Assembly: GCF_018332695.1 (NCBI RefSeq)
Contig: NZ_BOQN01000133.1
Span: forward strand, 1-64,000
Length of the DNA stretch: 64,000 nucleotides
Direction: 5' to 3'
From: Paractinoplanes toevensis
GTDB taxonomy: Bacteria > Actinomycetota > Actinomycetes > Mycobacteriales > Micromonosporaceae
The position numbers and the translations under genes are program-made. Of the stretch, positions 34,236-42,652 are shown one piece after another; the first letter of the stretch is position 1, and each line of letters starts with the position of its first letter. The notes under the pieces are model-generated. The model searched no databases, was not told the DNA's origin, and saw nothing but the letters and a program-made list of their open reading frames with translations.

Positions 34236-34742
34236 TCACTCGCCCCGGTTGCGGCCGGCGCGCGGTTTCGCGGACCGTGGCGGGTTGGCGCGCATATGGT
34301 CGCGAACCCGGCCGAGAACCTCGCCCAGGGCGGCGAGGTCGGTGCCGGTCATCGGTTCGAACAACAGCTGCCGGACCCGATCGACGTGCCCCGGCAGCAC
34401 GTGGGCGACCAGATCCCGCCCGGCGTCGGTGACCGTCACCATGGTGCTGCGCTCGTCGTCCGGCGACGGCGACCGGCTGATCAGGCCGCGCTTGTCCAGC
34501 AAACCGGCCTGGTAGGTGAGCCCGCTGCGGCTGTACACGACGCCGTCGGCCAGGTCGGTCATCCGCAGCCGGCCCTCGGGCGCGTTCGCCAGGCGGGCCA
34601 GGATCTGGAACTGCACCCAGCTGAGATCGCCGTCGGCGCGCAGGTGCTCGTCCACCGCGTACTGAAGGAGGCTGCTCACCTCCATCAGAGCGAAGTACGT
34701 ACCGAGCTGCTCCGCGTTCAGGCCACCCGCCGGTTCACTCAC
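34236..34742 (-). CDS. MarR-family regulator
   Basis: A 168-residue winged-helix protein. LSWVQFQILARLANAPEGRLRM (about residues 40-61) and SGLTYQAGLLDKRGLISR (about 72-89) form the DNA-binding helices and wing, and DDERSTMVTVTDAG (about 94-107) is the family signature. A GTG start at 34742 was chosen; GGGTGAGTG gives a weak ribosome site. A GCTTTGAATTCGAAGT palindrome about 16 bp upstream suggests autorepression. Matching sites upstream of the MDR gene suggest that operon is its target. Confidence 0.87.
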   Translation of the reverse strand: MSEPAGGLNAEQLGTYFALMEVSSLLQYAVDEHLRADGDLSWVQFQILARLANAPEGRLRMTDLADGVVYSRSGLTYQAGLLDKRGLISRSPSPDDERSTMVTVTDAGRDLVAHVLPGHVDRVRQLLFEPMTGTDLAALGEVLGRVRDHMRANPPRSAKPRAGRNRGE

Positions 34743-34757
34743 CCGACGATCGTACTT

Positions 34758-34773
34758 GCTTTGAATTCGAAGT
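34758..34773. promoter_or_regulatory. MarR-type operator in front of the MarR gene
   Basis: GCTTTGAATTCGAAGT differs from the perfect palindrome at 33043-33058 at two positions (the T at 34762 and the final base). It is in the 62-bp gap upstream of the MarR start. Confidence 0.6.
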
Positions 34774-34804
34774 TCACCCGCCCCGGGCCGAACGCCGGCC
34801 CGGT

Positions 34805-35374
34805 CTAGGGGTTCCGGAACCCGAGGCCGGCCAGCACGCGCCGGAGCTGTCGGTCGGTGGTGAGTTCGCCGTCGACGGCGAGCACCGGCACCGCCGGAGG
34901 TGGGGCCGGTGGAGGCGCCGTCCGGTGGCGATCCCGGTCTTCCGATCTCCGAGCCCGGCGCGCGGCGAACAGGTCGGCATCGCCGTCGATGTGAACCATG
35001 CAGAGACCGGCGGTACCCGATGCCGCGCGCAGCCGATCCCACTCCTCGCCGCCGCGCAGCTCGGCGGTGAACGGCGCGACCAGGACGGCCCGGCCCGCGG
35101 TGGCGACGGTGTCCCGCGTTACAGCGCACAGGGCGGCGTACCGGCCGTCTCGCACCGCGCCGCCGTGCGGCGAGGCGAGCCAGTGACCGCCGAAGATCTC
35201 CGCGGGTAGGCGATCGAGCAGCGGATTCGTGACGGAGTCCAGGTCGAGCAGCGGGGCTCGGAGGGCCGTCGCGAGGGCTCGGCCGAGCGTGGATTTGCCG
35301 CTCCCGGCGACTCCGGCGATGGCCACGACAACGGGTTCGATCGGTTGACAATCCTTTGCGGAGGGCCACATCAT
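34805..35374 (-). CDS. Small P-loop kinase (gluconokinase/AAA_33-like)
   Basis: About 189 residues with a Walker A loop, AGVAGSGKSTLGRALA, near the N-terminus, followed by LLDLDSVTNP. It resembles small metabolite kinases such as gluconokinase. The start is uncertain: the frame is open to 35407, but that would place the start inside the LacI-type operators. ATG at 35374 or 35371 is more likely, and neither has a clear ribosome site. It is divergent from the sugar kinase at 35452 and shares the operator region, so it is probably coregulated with the sugar locus. The substrate is unknown. Confidence 0.65.
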   Translation of the reverse strand: MMWPSAKDCQPIEPVVVAIAGVAGSGKSTLGRALATALRAPLLDLDSVTNPLLDRLPAEIFGGHWLASPHGGAVRDGRYAALCAVTRDTVATAGRAVLVAPFTAELRGGEEWDRLRAASGTAGLCMVHIDGDADLFAARRARRSEDRDRHRTAPPPAPPPAVPVLAVDGELTTDRQLRRVLAGLGFRNP

Positions 35375-35381
35375 GAAAGCC

Positions 35382-35421
35382 ATGTTACCGGTGACATGAC
35401 CAATCATGACACCGGTGACAT
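35382..35421. promoter_or_regulatory. Two LacI-type operators between the P-loop kinase and FGGY kinase
   Basis: ATGTTACCGGTGACAT (35382-35397) and ATGACACCGGTGACAT (35406-35421) are near-perfect palindromes centred on ACCGGT, 24 bp apart. Both match the two sites at 39859-39909. They lie in the divergent promoter of 34805 and 35452. Confidence 0.75.
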
Positions 35422-35451
35422 GACCTTTTCCCTCCGGTTAGGAGAACTCCT

Positions 35452-36822
35452 GTGACCCACCGCGCACGGCTGGTCGCCGGCCTCGACCTGGGCAGCACCA
35501 GCATGAAAATGCTGGTCACCGACGAAGCCGGCGCCCAGATCGGCGCCGCCCAGGTGCCGACGCCGTGGCGGGCCGGCCCCGGTGGCGTCACCGAGATGAC
35601 GGCCGAGGCGCTGCTCGACGCCGTGCGCTCGCTGATCGCCGCCGGCGCCGGCGCCGTCGCCCAGGTGACCGCGGCGCCGATCGATGCCATCGCGATCGCG
35701 GGCATGGCGGAGACCGGCATGGTCATCGACCGGCACGGCGCCGCCATCGCCCCCGGGATGGCGTGGTTCGATCCGCGCGGCGGCGACCAGGTCGCGGCGT
35801 TTCCCGCCGAGATCCGCGCCGAGTTCGCCGGCCGCACCGGGCTGCCGCTGGGTGCTCAGGTCAGCGTGGCCAAGCTGGCCTGGCTGCGGGATCAGGGCGT
35901 GCTGCTGCGTGGCTCGCGCTGGCTCAACCTGCCGGAGTTCGTCGCGTTGGCGCTCGGTGGCGACGTCGTGCTCGAACAGTCGCTGACCTCGCGCACCGGG
36001 CTGCTCGACCAGGACACCGGCCGCCCCTGGCCGCGGATGCTCGACGTCCTCGGGGTCGACGAGGCCTTCCTGCCGGCGCTGGTGGAGGCCGGCAGCCCGG
36101 TGGGCGAGACGGCCGCCGGCGCGGTCCCGGACAGCATGGCCGGCGCACTGCTGACCGTCGCCGGGCACGACCACCTGGTCGCGGCCGAGGCCGGCGGCCC
36201 ACTGCCGGCCGACCACTACCACGTGTCCATGGGCACGGCCGAGGTGCTGCTGCGCGTGATCGACGGCCCACTCAGCTTCGACGCCCGGCGCCGCCTCGCC
36301 GGTCATCTGATCAACGAGGTCCGGCACGTCGTGCCGGGCAAGCACGTGCTCGTCGCCGGGGTCAAGACCGGGCTGTTGCTGCGCCGGCTCCTGCAGACCG
36401 CCGGCATCGACGACCGGCCGGGCCGCGACCGCCTGGACACCGCCGTCATGGCGCTGCCCTACGAGGGGAAGCTGCCGGCCGGTGCCATCGACGTCGCCGG
36501 CGCACGCAACGACGACGGTGTCCTCAAACTGACCGTCCGCGCCGACGGGGTCAGCCCGGCCGAGGTGTTCGGCGCCGTGCTGCGGCACAGCAACGACGAG
36601 ATCGCGTTGCTGATCGAAGCCATCGACCGGGAACTGCCCCCGGCGGCCGGCGCCACCCTGACCGGCGGCTGGGCCGGCATGGCCGCGGTGCGGCGCGCCC
36701 GGGCCCGCGTCCTGCCGCCGATGACCGCGTCGGCCCGCGACCAGGAGACCGCGTACGGGGCCACCCGGGTCGCCGTCCGCGCACTCACCACGAACCCACC
36801 GAAGATTGGAACCGCACCGTGA
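35452..36822 (+). CDS. FGGY-family carbohydrate kinase
   Basis: A 456-residue kinase. AGLDLGSTSMKMLVT (about residues 7-21) is the first phosphate loop, AGHDHLVAAEAGG near 239 and SMGTAEVLLR near 261 are the adenosine/phosphate region, and LTGGWAGM near 402 is late in the ATPase domain. The DxGSxS-type loop and length suit the FGGY family. GGTTAGGAGAAC precedes the GTG. Its stop overlaps the aldolase GTG. It probably phosphorylates a ketose or polyol whose phosphate ester is split by the aldolase. It could be regulated by the two LacI proteins downstream. Confidence 0.87.
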   Translation: MTHRARLVAGLDLGSTSMKMLVTDEAGAQIGAAQVPTPWRAGPGGVTEMTAEALLDAVRSLIAAGAGAVAQVTAAPIDAIAIAGMAETGMVIDRHGAAIAPGMAWFDPRGGDQVAAFPAEIRAEFAGRTGLPLGAQVSVAKLAWLRDQGVLLRGSRWLNLPEFVALALGGDVVLEQSLTSRTGLLDQDTGRPWPRMLDVLGVDEAFLPALVEAGSPVGETAAGAVPDSMAGALLTVAGHDHLVAAEAGGPLPADHYHVSMGTAEVLLRVIDGPLSFDARRRLAGHLINEVRHVVPGKHVLVAGVKTGLLLRRLLQTAGIDDRPGRDRLDTAVMALPYEGKLPAGAIDVAGARNDDGVLKLTVRADGVSPAEVFGAVLRHSNDEIALLIEAIDRELPPAAGATLTGGWAGMAAVRRARARVLPPMTASARDQETAYGATRVAVRALTTNPPKIGTAP

Positions 36823-37709
36823 ATCCGCTGACCACCATCGAACGCCGCGGCATGTCCGCGATCTCCACGCCCGGCGGCCGGATGCTCATCGTCGCCGCCG
36901 ACCAGCGCAACGGCATGAAGGCCGCGATGAACGACGCACCGGACGGACCGGCGTCGATCAGCACCGCCGAACTGGCCGAGGCGAAGGCCGACCTCGTCCG
37001 CTACCTGGCCAACAACGCGCCGGCCATCCTGCTCGACCCGGAGGTCGCGCTACCGGCGGTCGTCGACGACGGCGTCCTGATCCGGGGCACCTCGCTGGTC
37101 GTCGGCATGGACGCCTCCGGCTTCGCGACCGTGGACGGGCTGCGCCACACCGACTTCGTACCGGGCATGACCGCCCGCCGCGTGCGCGAGCTCGGCGGCG
37201 ACGCGGCCAAGATGCTCTGGTACCTGCGCCCGGATCGACAGGACACCCGGTCCCGGGTCGCCACCGACATGCGTGAGCTCATCCAGGCCTGCACGGCCGA
37301 GGGTGTCCTGCTGATCGTCGAGCTGCTGACCTACCGGCTCGAGGACGAGACCGAGGAGCAGTACGCGGCGGCGTTCCCGGGGCTCGTGGCCGACGGCGCA
37401 CGGCTGGCCGTCGAGTGCGGGGCGAAGGTCCTGAAGCTGCAGTACCCCGGCTCGGCGGAAGGCTGCGCCGCGGTCACCGCGGCCGCGGACGGCGTGCCGT
37501 GGGCCGTGCTGTCGGCCGGCGTCGACCACGAGACCTTCATGAAGCAGGTCGGCATCGCAATGGCGAACGGGGCCGGCGGGGCCATGGCGGGCCGCTCGCT
37601 GTGGAAGGACAGCCTGTCGGTGTCGCACGACCTCCGTAAGGACTATCTGACCAAGCGCGCCCTGCCGCGCCTGCAGGAACTCGCGGAGGTGGTTGACGGC
37701 CGCGGCTGA
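36819..37709 (+). CDS. LacD-like class I aldolase (tagatose-bisphosphate / ketose-1-phosphate type)
   Basis: A 296-residue TIM-barrel aldolase of the DeoC/LacD group. IVAADQRNGM (about residues 24-33), AAKMLWYLRPD (about 128), LLIVELLTYR (about 163) and AKVLKLQYPGS (about 201) are visible; the Lys in VLKLQYPGS is the likely Schiff-base residue. Family members split tagatose 1,6-bisphosphate or sulfofructose 1-phosphate into dihydroxyacetone phosphate and an aldehyde. GTG at 36819 overlaps the kinase stop. No phosphofructokinase is nearby, so a ketose 1-phosphate made by one of the FGGY kinases may be its substrate (inference). Confidence 0.8.
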   Translation: MNPLTTIERRGMSAISTPGGRMLIVAADQRNGMKAAMNDAPDGPASISTAELAEAKADLVRYLANNAPAILLDPEVALPAVVDDGVLIRGTSLVVGMDASGFATVDGLRHTDFVPGMTARRVRELGGDAAKMLWYLRPDRQDTRSRVATDMRELIQACTAEGVLLIVELLTYRLEDETEEQYAAAFPGLVADGARLAVECGAKVLKLQYPGSAEGCAAVTAAADGVPWAVLSAGVDHETFMKQVGIAMANGAGGAMAGRSLWKDSLSVSHDLRKDYLTKRALPRLQELAEVVDGRG

Positions 37710-37784
37710 CCGCGGCGCGTCCGGGCGTTGCGGCAGGTCGGATATGCTGCCGCAGCGTTTGACGAGACGACCCGGAGGTGACCC

Positions 37785-38771
37785 ATGGCGACGATGCGGG
37801 ACGTTGCCGCGCGCGCCGGGGTGAGCGCGAAGACGGTTTCCCGGGTCTTCAACAACGACCCCCACGTGCTCCCCGAGACCCGTTCCCAGGTGGAACAGAT
37901 CATGAAGGAGCTCAACTACGTCCCCAACGTCCTTGCGACGACCTTCCGCTCCGGCAAGGCGTCGGCCATCGGCGTGGCGGTTCCCGACATCGTCGACCCC
38001 TTCTTCGCCGCCATCGCCCGAGCCGTCGACCGGGTCGCCCGCGACCGGGGCGTGGCCACGCTCCTCACCAATCTGGGCGACGATCCGGCCCGGGAACGCG
38101 ACATCATCGAGTCGTTGCTGAGCCGGCGGCTCGCCGGGCTGATCGTCGCCCCGATCGGGGCCGATCATGCGTGGCTGAAACGATGGACGGACAGCACGCC
38201 CATGGTGTTCGTCGATCGGGCGCCGGCCGGTCTGTCCGCCGACACCTTCACCGACAACGACGAGGCCGGCGGGCACCTGGCCACCCGCCACCTGATCGAG
38301 CACGGCCACCGGCGGATCGCGTACGTCGCCGGCAACCCGCACCTGTCGACGGAGACCAACCGGCTGGCCGGATATCGCCGCGCACTCACCGAGGCCGGGA
38401 TCGAGCCGGACCCTCAACTGGTGGCGGCGGACGTCAACGACCGCGCCGCCACCGAGGCGGCGATGACCCGGCTGCTCGGCCTGGCCGATCGGCCCACGGC
38501 GATCTTCTCGTCCAACGCCCGCAGTTCGATGCTGGTGGTGCATGCCCTGCCGGCGAACGAGTTGGCGGTCGTCGGCTTCGGCGACTTCCCGATGGCCGAC
38601 ATGCTGCATCCCGCGCTGACCGTGATCGATCAGGACCCGGATCAGCTCGGCCGGTTCGCCGCGAGCCGCGTGTTCGAGCGCGCGGACCATCCGAAACGCC
38701 GGTTGCGGCGCACCACCGTCCTCGACGTCACGCTGACCGAACGCGAATCCTGCAAGATCACCCAGCGCTAG
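37785..38771 (+). CDS. LacI-family regulator 1
   Basis: A 328-residue repressor. The N-terminal helix-turn-helix is MRDVAARAGVSAKTVSRVFN (about residues 4-23), LNYVPNVLATTFRSG follows as the hinge helix, and a periplasmic-binding-like ligand domain completes it. GGAGGTGACCC precedes the ATG. It is tail-to-tail with a second LacI gene, and their stop codons share one CTAG. Its recognition helix (VSAKTVSRV) is almost identical to that of the second regulator, so both may bind the CACCGGTG sites. Confidence 0.9.
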   Translation: MATMRDVAARAGVSAKTVSRVFNNDPHVLPETRSQVEQIMKELNYVPNVLATTFRSGKASAIGVAVPDIVDPFFAAIARAVDRVARDRGVATLLTNLGDDPARERDIIESLLSRRLAGLIVAPIGADHAWLKRWTDSTPMVFVDRAPAGLSADTFTDNDEAGGHLATRHLIEHGHRRIAYVAGNPHLSTETNRLAGYRRALTEAGIEPDPQLVAADVNDRAATEAAMTRLLGLADRPTAIFSSNARSSMLVVHALPANELAVVGFGDFPMADMLHPALTVIDQDPDQLGRFAASRVFERADHPKRRLRRTTVLDVTLTERESCKITQR

Positions 38772-39796
38772 ATCGCCAGAGCTTCGTCCGGCGCGGCCGG
38801 CAGGCTTTCCTGGCCGCAGCAGGATTCGCGGGTGATGAGCGGCACGGGCAGGACGATCTGCCGCTTGAGCCGGCGCCGGGGGTGCTCGATCCGGTCGAAC
38901 AGCCGGGTCGCGGCCACCCGGCCGACCGAGGCCGGGTCCTGGTCGACGACGGTCGGCGCCGGCTGGATCGCCTCGGCCAGCGGGAAGTCGCCGAAGCTGA
39001 CCAGCGGGACGGACTGGTACCCGGCGACCCGCAGCGCCGGGATGATGCCGATGGTGGACCAGGCGTTGGAGGAGAACAACGCGGTCGGCGGCGTGTCGGC
39101 GTTCAGCAGATCGACGGCCGCCGCGCCGGCTTCACCGCCGGTGGCCGGTCCGAACCGGATCAGACGCGAATCCTCGGCGACTCCGGCGTGGCGGAGCGCG
39201 TCGCGGTAGCCCTTGAGACGGCGGGCGGTGGTGGCCGTGGCGATCGTGTCGCCGATGAACGCGATGCGGCGGTGTCCGTGCCCGATCAGGTGCTCGGTGG
39301 CCGCCCAGGCACCGCCGTGGTCGTCCTCGACGACGCTGTCCGCGACGACGCCGGTCGGTGGGCGGTCGATGAACACGATGGCGATCCGGCCCTGCCAGGG
39401 CTTCAGGTAGGACTGGTCGGCCGAGACCGGTGTCGTGATGAGACCGATGAGCTGGCGGCGGAGCAGTGCCTCGACCCGGTCCTGTTCCTCGGCGCCGTCC
39501 TGACCGAGGCTGGTGATCAGTACCGCGAGCCCGCGGGACCGGGCGATCTGTTCGATCTCGCGGGTGAGACGGGCGAAGAACGGATCGGAGAGGTCGGGGA
39601 TGGCCACCCCGATCGCGGCGTCCCGGCCGGAGCGGAAGGTGCGGGCCAGTTCGTTCGGCAGGTAGTTGAGCTCGGCGATGGCCTGCTCCACCCGCCGGCG
39701 GACATCGGCCGAAACGTATCGATCGTTGTTGATGACCCGGGAAACCGACTTGGCGCTGACGCCGGCACGCTCCGCGACTTGGCGCATGGTGCTCAT
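38768..39796 (-). CDS. LacI-family regulator 2
   Basis: A 342-residue repressor with helix-turn-helix MRQVAERAGVSAKSVSRVIN (about residues 4-23) and hinge LNYLPNELARTFRSG, then the sugar-binding domain (SFGDFPLAEAIQPAPTVVDQD near 288). It is divergent from the zinc alcohol dehydrogenase at 40012, and two CACCGGTG palindromes lie between them. The upstream ribosome site is present twice because of a 21-bp tandem duplication. Confidence 0.9.
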   Translation of the reverse strand: MSTMRQVAERAGVSAKSVSRVINNDRYVSADVRRRVEQAIAELNYLPNELARTFRSGRDAAIGVAIPDLSDPFFARLTREIEQIARSRGLAVLITSLGQDGAEEQDRVEALLRRQLIGLITTPVSADQSYLKPWQGRIAIVFIDRPPTGVVADSVVEDDHGGAWAATEHLIGHGHRRIAFIGDTIATATTARRLKGYRDALRHAGVAEDSRLIRFGPATGGEAGAAAVDLLNADTPPTALFSSNAWSTIGIIPALRVAGYQSVPLVSFGDFPLAEAIQPAPTVVDQDPASVGRVAATRLFDRIEHPRRRLKRQIVLPVPLITRESCCGQESLPAAPDEALAI

Positions 39797-39837
39797 CTGC
39801 TCAACCTCCTGCCGAGTCTGCTCAACCTCCTGCCGAG
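39796..39837. repeat. 21-bp perfect tandem duplication containing the ribosome site
   Basis: Two identical 21-bp units (39796-39816 and 39817-39837) sit directly upstream of the LacI gene at 38768-39796. Each unit, read on the minus strand, carries GGCAGGAGGTTGAGCAG, so the gene has two consecutive Shine-Dalgarno sequences; the first base of the unit is shared with the start codon. Confidence 0.85.
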
Positions 39838-39858
39838 ACGATACGTCGGCGCCGCTCC

Positions 39859-39909
39859 TATGTCACCGGTGACATATTCTCAAGATTCTTTATCTGACAC
39901 CGGTGACAG
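39859..39909. promoter_or_regulatory. Two LacI-type operators upstream of the alcohol dehydrogenase operon
   Basis: TATGTCACCGGTGACATA (39859-39876) is a perfect 18-bp palindrome, and CTGACACCGGTGACAG (39894-39909) a near-perfect one. Their centres are 34 bp apart. They match the pair at 35382-35421 and lie between LacI regulator 2 and the dehydrogenase. Confidence 0.78.
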
Positions 39910-40011
39910 ACACCGATGTCATGTCCTAGTGTTCGTTTCCAACGAGTTACGAAGTGGCCACCGAGTGGGACCGGCGTCGTCACGGCGATCGATCTCCGAA
40001 GGAGCTGGGAC

Positions 40012-41037
40012 ATGAGAGCCGTCGTCTACGACGCCCCCCGCAGCTACGCCGTCACCGACATCCCGGTCCCGCCGGTCGGTGCGGGCGAGGTGCTCATCAA
40101 GGTCGGCCAGGTCGGGGTGTGCGGCACCGATCTGCACATCCACGAGGGCGACTTCAACGCCGTGTTCCCGCTGATCCCCGGCCATGAGCTGGTCGGCGTG
40201 GTGGAGCAGCTCGGTGCCGGTGTTGCCGGTCTGCGCGTCGGTGAGCAGGTGACGGTCAACCCGAACGTGCACTGCGGGCACTGCTCGTACTGCCGGGCCG
40301 GGCGGCTGATCCTCTGCGAGAACCTCAAGGGCTACGGCAGCAACTTCCCCGGCTTCTTCGCCGAGTACGTCGCGGTTCCGCAGACCCTGGTGTTCTCGGT
40401 CGACGGCCTGCCCGCCGACACCGCCGTGTTCACCGAACCGGCCGGCTGCGCGATGCACGGGCTGGAGACCCTCGACCTCCGGCCGGGCTCGAGCGTGCTG
40501 GTCTTCGGGTCCGGACCGACCGGGCTGCTGCTGGCGCAGCTGATCGCGCACGGCGGGGCGTCTTCGGTCACGGTCGCCGCCCCGTCGGCGTTCAAGCTCG
40601 AGACCGCCGCGGCACTGGGCATCGATCGGACCGTCCGGATCAGCCGCGACGACCCGGAGAGCAACATCGCCGTCCTCAAGGAGGCGTCGCCGGACGGGGA
40701 CGGCTACGACGTGGTCGTCGAGGCCACCGGCTCACCCCGGATCGGCGACATCTGCGTGCCCCTGACCCGCAACGGCGGCACGGTCCTGGTGTACGGCGTC
40801 ACCCGGACCGAGGACATCGTCACCGTCCACCCGTTCGACGTCTTCCGCCGCGAGATCACCATCAAGGGTTCGTTCGCCGAGATCTCGTCGTTCGGCGCCG
40901 CCATCGCCGCGCTGCGCGGCGGCCGCGCGAAGACCGACGGGATCATCACCCACCGCTTCGCGCTGGACGACTACGGCAAAGCCCTCGACGCCCTGCAGAA
41001 CGATCCCACGGTGCACAAGGTCGTCATCGTCCCCTGA
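40012..41037 (+). CDS. Zinc-dependent polyol/alcohol dehydrogenase
   Basis: A 341-residue zinc MDR dehydrogenase of the sorbitol/threonine dehydrogenase type. GVCGTDLHIHEGDF (about residues 36-49) and GHELVGV (about 58) provide catalytic zinc ligands. HCGHCSYCRAGRLILCE (about 88-104) has the four structural-zinc cysteines. FGSGPTGLLLAQL (about 163) binds NAD(P). GAAGGAGCTGGGAC precedes the ATG at 40012; the longer frame from 39916 is not family-like. It should oxidise a polyol to a ketose that the kinases phosphorylate. Confidence 0.88.
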   Translation: MRAVVYDAPRSYAVTDIPVPPVGAGEVLIKVGQVGVCGTDLHIHEGDFNAVFPLIPGHELVGVVEQLGAGVAGLRVGEQVTVNPNVHCGHCSYCRAGRLILCENLKGYGSNFPGFFAEYVAVPQTLVFSVDGLPADTAVFTEPAGCAMHGLETLDLRPGSSVLVFGSGPTGLLLAQLIAHGGASSVTVAAPSAFKLETAAALGIDRTVRISRDDPESNIAVLKEASPDGDGYDVVVEATGSPRIGDICVPLTRNGGTVLVYGVTRTEDIVTVHPFDVFRREITIKGSFAEISSFGAAIAALRGGRAKTDGIITHRFALDDYGKALDALQNDPTVHKVVIVP

Positions 41038-41080
41038 CCGAACCTTCCGAACACACCCCGTCGAAGGAGGTGATCCGACC

Positions 41081-42588
41081 ATGTCGCCGACCGTACTCGG
41101 CATCGACCTGGGCACCAGCTCGGTGAAGGCGGTGGTCGCCCGCCTCGACGGGACCGTCGTCGCGCAGGCCCGCGGCGGCTATCCGGTTTCCCACCCGCGC
41201 CTGGGGTGGAGCGAGACGCCTACGGGCGACTGGTTCGACGCCACGGCCGGGGCGGTCCGCGCCGCCGTCGCCGAGGCCGGTTCGCAGCCGGTCGCGATCG
41301 GGCTGTCCGGCCAGATGCACGGGGTAGTCCTGGCCGACGAGGACGGCCGGGCGATCCGGCCGGCCATGCTCTGGTCCGATTCCCGGGCGGTCGACCAGAT
41401 CCAGGAGTACGACCGCCTGCCCGATCCGCTGCTGGCCCGGCTGGCCAATCCCCTCAGTCCGGGCATGGCCGGGCCACTGCTGGCCTGGCTGGTGATCCAC
41501 GAGGCGGTGACGTACCGGGCCGCGCGCTGGACGTTGCAGCCGAAGGACTGGCTGCGGGCCCAGTTGACCGGCCGGTTCGCCACCGAACCGAGCGACGCGT
41601 CGGCGACCCTGCTCTACGACATCGCCGGTGACACCTGGAGCACCGAGCTGCTCGGCGCTCTTGGACTCGACGCGGCCAAACTCCCCCCGATCCTGGGTTG
41701 TTCGGCCGCGCCGGCCGGCCGGCTGACCGTGGCCGCGGCGGCCCGGCTCGGCCTGCGCCCCGGCGTGCCGGTCGCGGCGGGCGCGGCCGACACCGCCGCC
41801 GCGGCGCTCGGTTCCCGGCTGACCGAACCCGAACGATCCAGCTGACCATCGGCACCGGCGCGCAACTCGTCATGCCGGTGGCCGAACGGCCCGATCCGTT
41901 GCCGGCGCACCCCGTCACGCACCTCTACCGGTCGGCGGCCGACACCGGCTGGTACCGGATGGGAGCCGTCCTCAACGGTGGCCTGACCCTGGACTGGGTG
42001 TGCCGGACCCTCGGCGTCGGCTGGCCCGAGCTCTACGCCGCCGCCGCGATCGGCCCGCAGGCCGACGACCCGTACTTCCTGCCGCACGTCAACGGCGAAC
42101 GCACGCCGCACCTCGACCCGGCCCTCCGCGGCGCCTGGACCGGCCTCGGGCCGCGGCACGACCGTACCCATCTGCTGCGCGCAGCGCTCGAGGGTGTCGC
42201 CTTCGGCATCCTGGATGCGCTCGACAGCCTCGACCCGGCCGGCCAGGTCACCCAGCTGCGCCTGGCCGGCGGCGGCACCACCGACCCGGCGTGGCGGCAG
42301 ATGCTCACCGACGTCCTCGGCCGGGCCCTGGTGCCGGTGGACGTGCCCGCGGCCTCGGGGCTCGGCGCGGCACTTCTCGGCGCCCGCGCCGCCGGCCTGA
42401 CCGATCGCTTCCCACCCCGGCCCTCGTCCGCCACGGCCGGCAATGCTCCCGGCCCTCGGCACGAGCTCTATCACGACCGCCATGCGGCCTTCCGCCGCAA
42501 GGTCCGCGCCCTGCGCGACAGCGACAGCACCACGGTCGGCGCGTACGCCGGCACGACGCCGCACGGCGCCGCTCCCGCACTCGGATAG
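41081..42588 (+). pseudogene. FGGY kinase (xylulokinase-like) interrupted by a frameshift
   Basis: The first frame (41081-41845, 254 residues) starts with VLGIDLGTSSVKAVVARLDG and includes GLSGQMHGVVL and ADTAAAALGS. It ends prematurely at a TGA. The rest of the kinase (TIQLTIGTGAQLV, GGLTLDWVCRTLG, LRLAGGGTTDPAWRQ) continues in another frame to 42588. Adding one G in CCCGAACG near 41831 would restore the usual E-P-G-T-I-Q-L-T-I-G-T-G. This is either a recent one-base deletion or a sequencing error. GAAGGAGGTG precedes the ATG. An intact version would be about 502 residues, the normal size. Confidence 0.8.
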
Positions 42589-42652
42589 TTCCCGGACGCC
42601 GCGTTCCCCGGCCCCTGGTCGCGGTGTGCCACCACACCGAAAGGTTTCCCCT

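Noticed and set aside
35375-35407. Earlier ATG codons of the P-loop kinase frame
   Set aside because: They lie within the LacI-type operators and add residues with no family resemblance; a start at 35374 or 35371 is preferred.
36819-37709. Sulfoquinovose degradation (YihT-like aldolase)
   Set aside because: No sulfoquinovosidase, SQ isomerase or sulfonate exporter is nearby; the neighbours fit polyol or ketose use.
39796-39837. CRISPR or mobile-element repeat
   Set aside because: There are only two head-to-tail units without spacers, and they cover a ribosome site; this is a simple tandem duplication. No CRISPR array, transposase, integrase, tRNA or rRNA was seen anywhere in the window.
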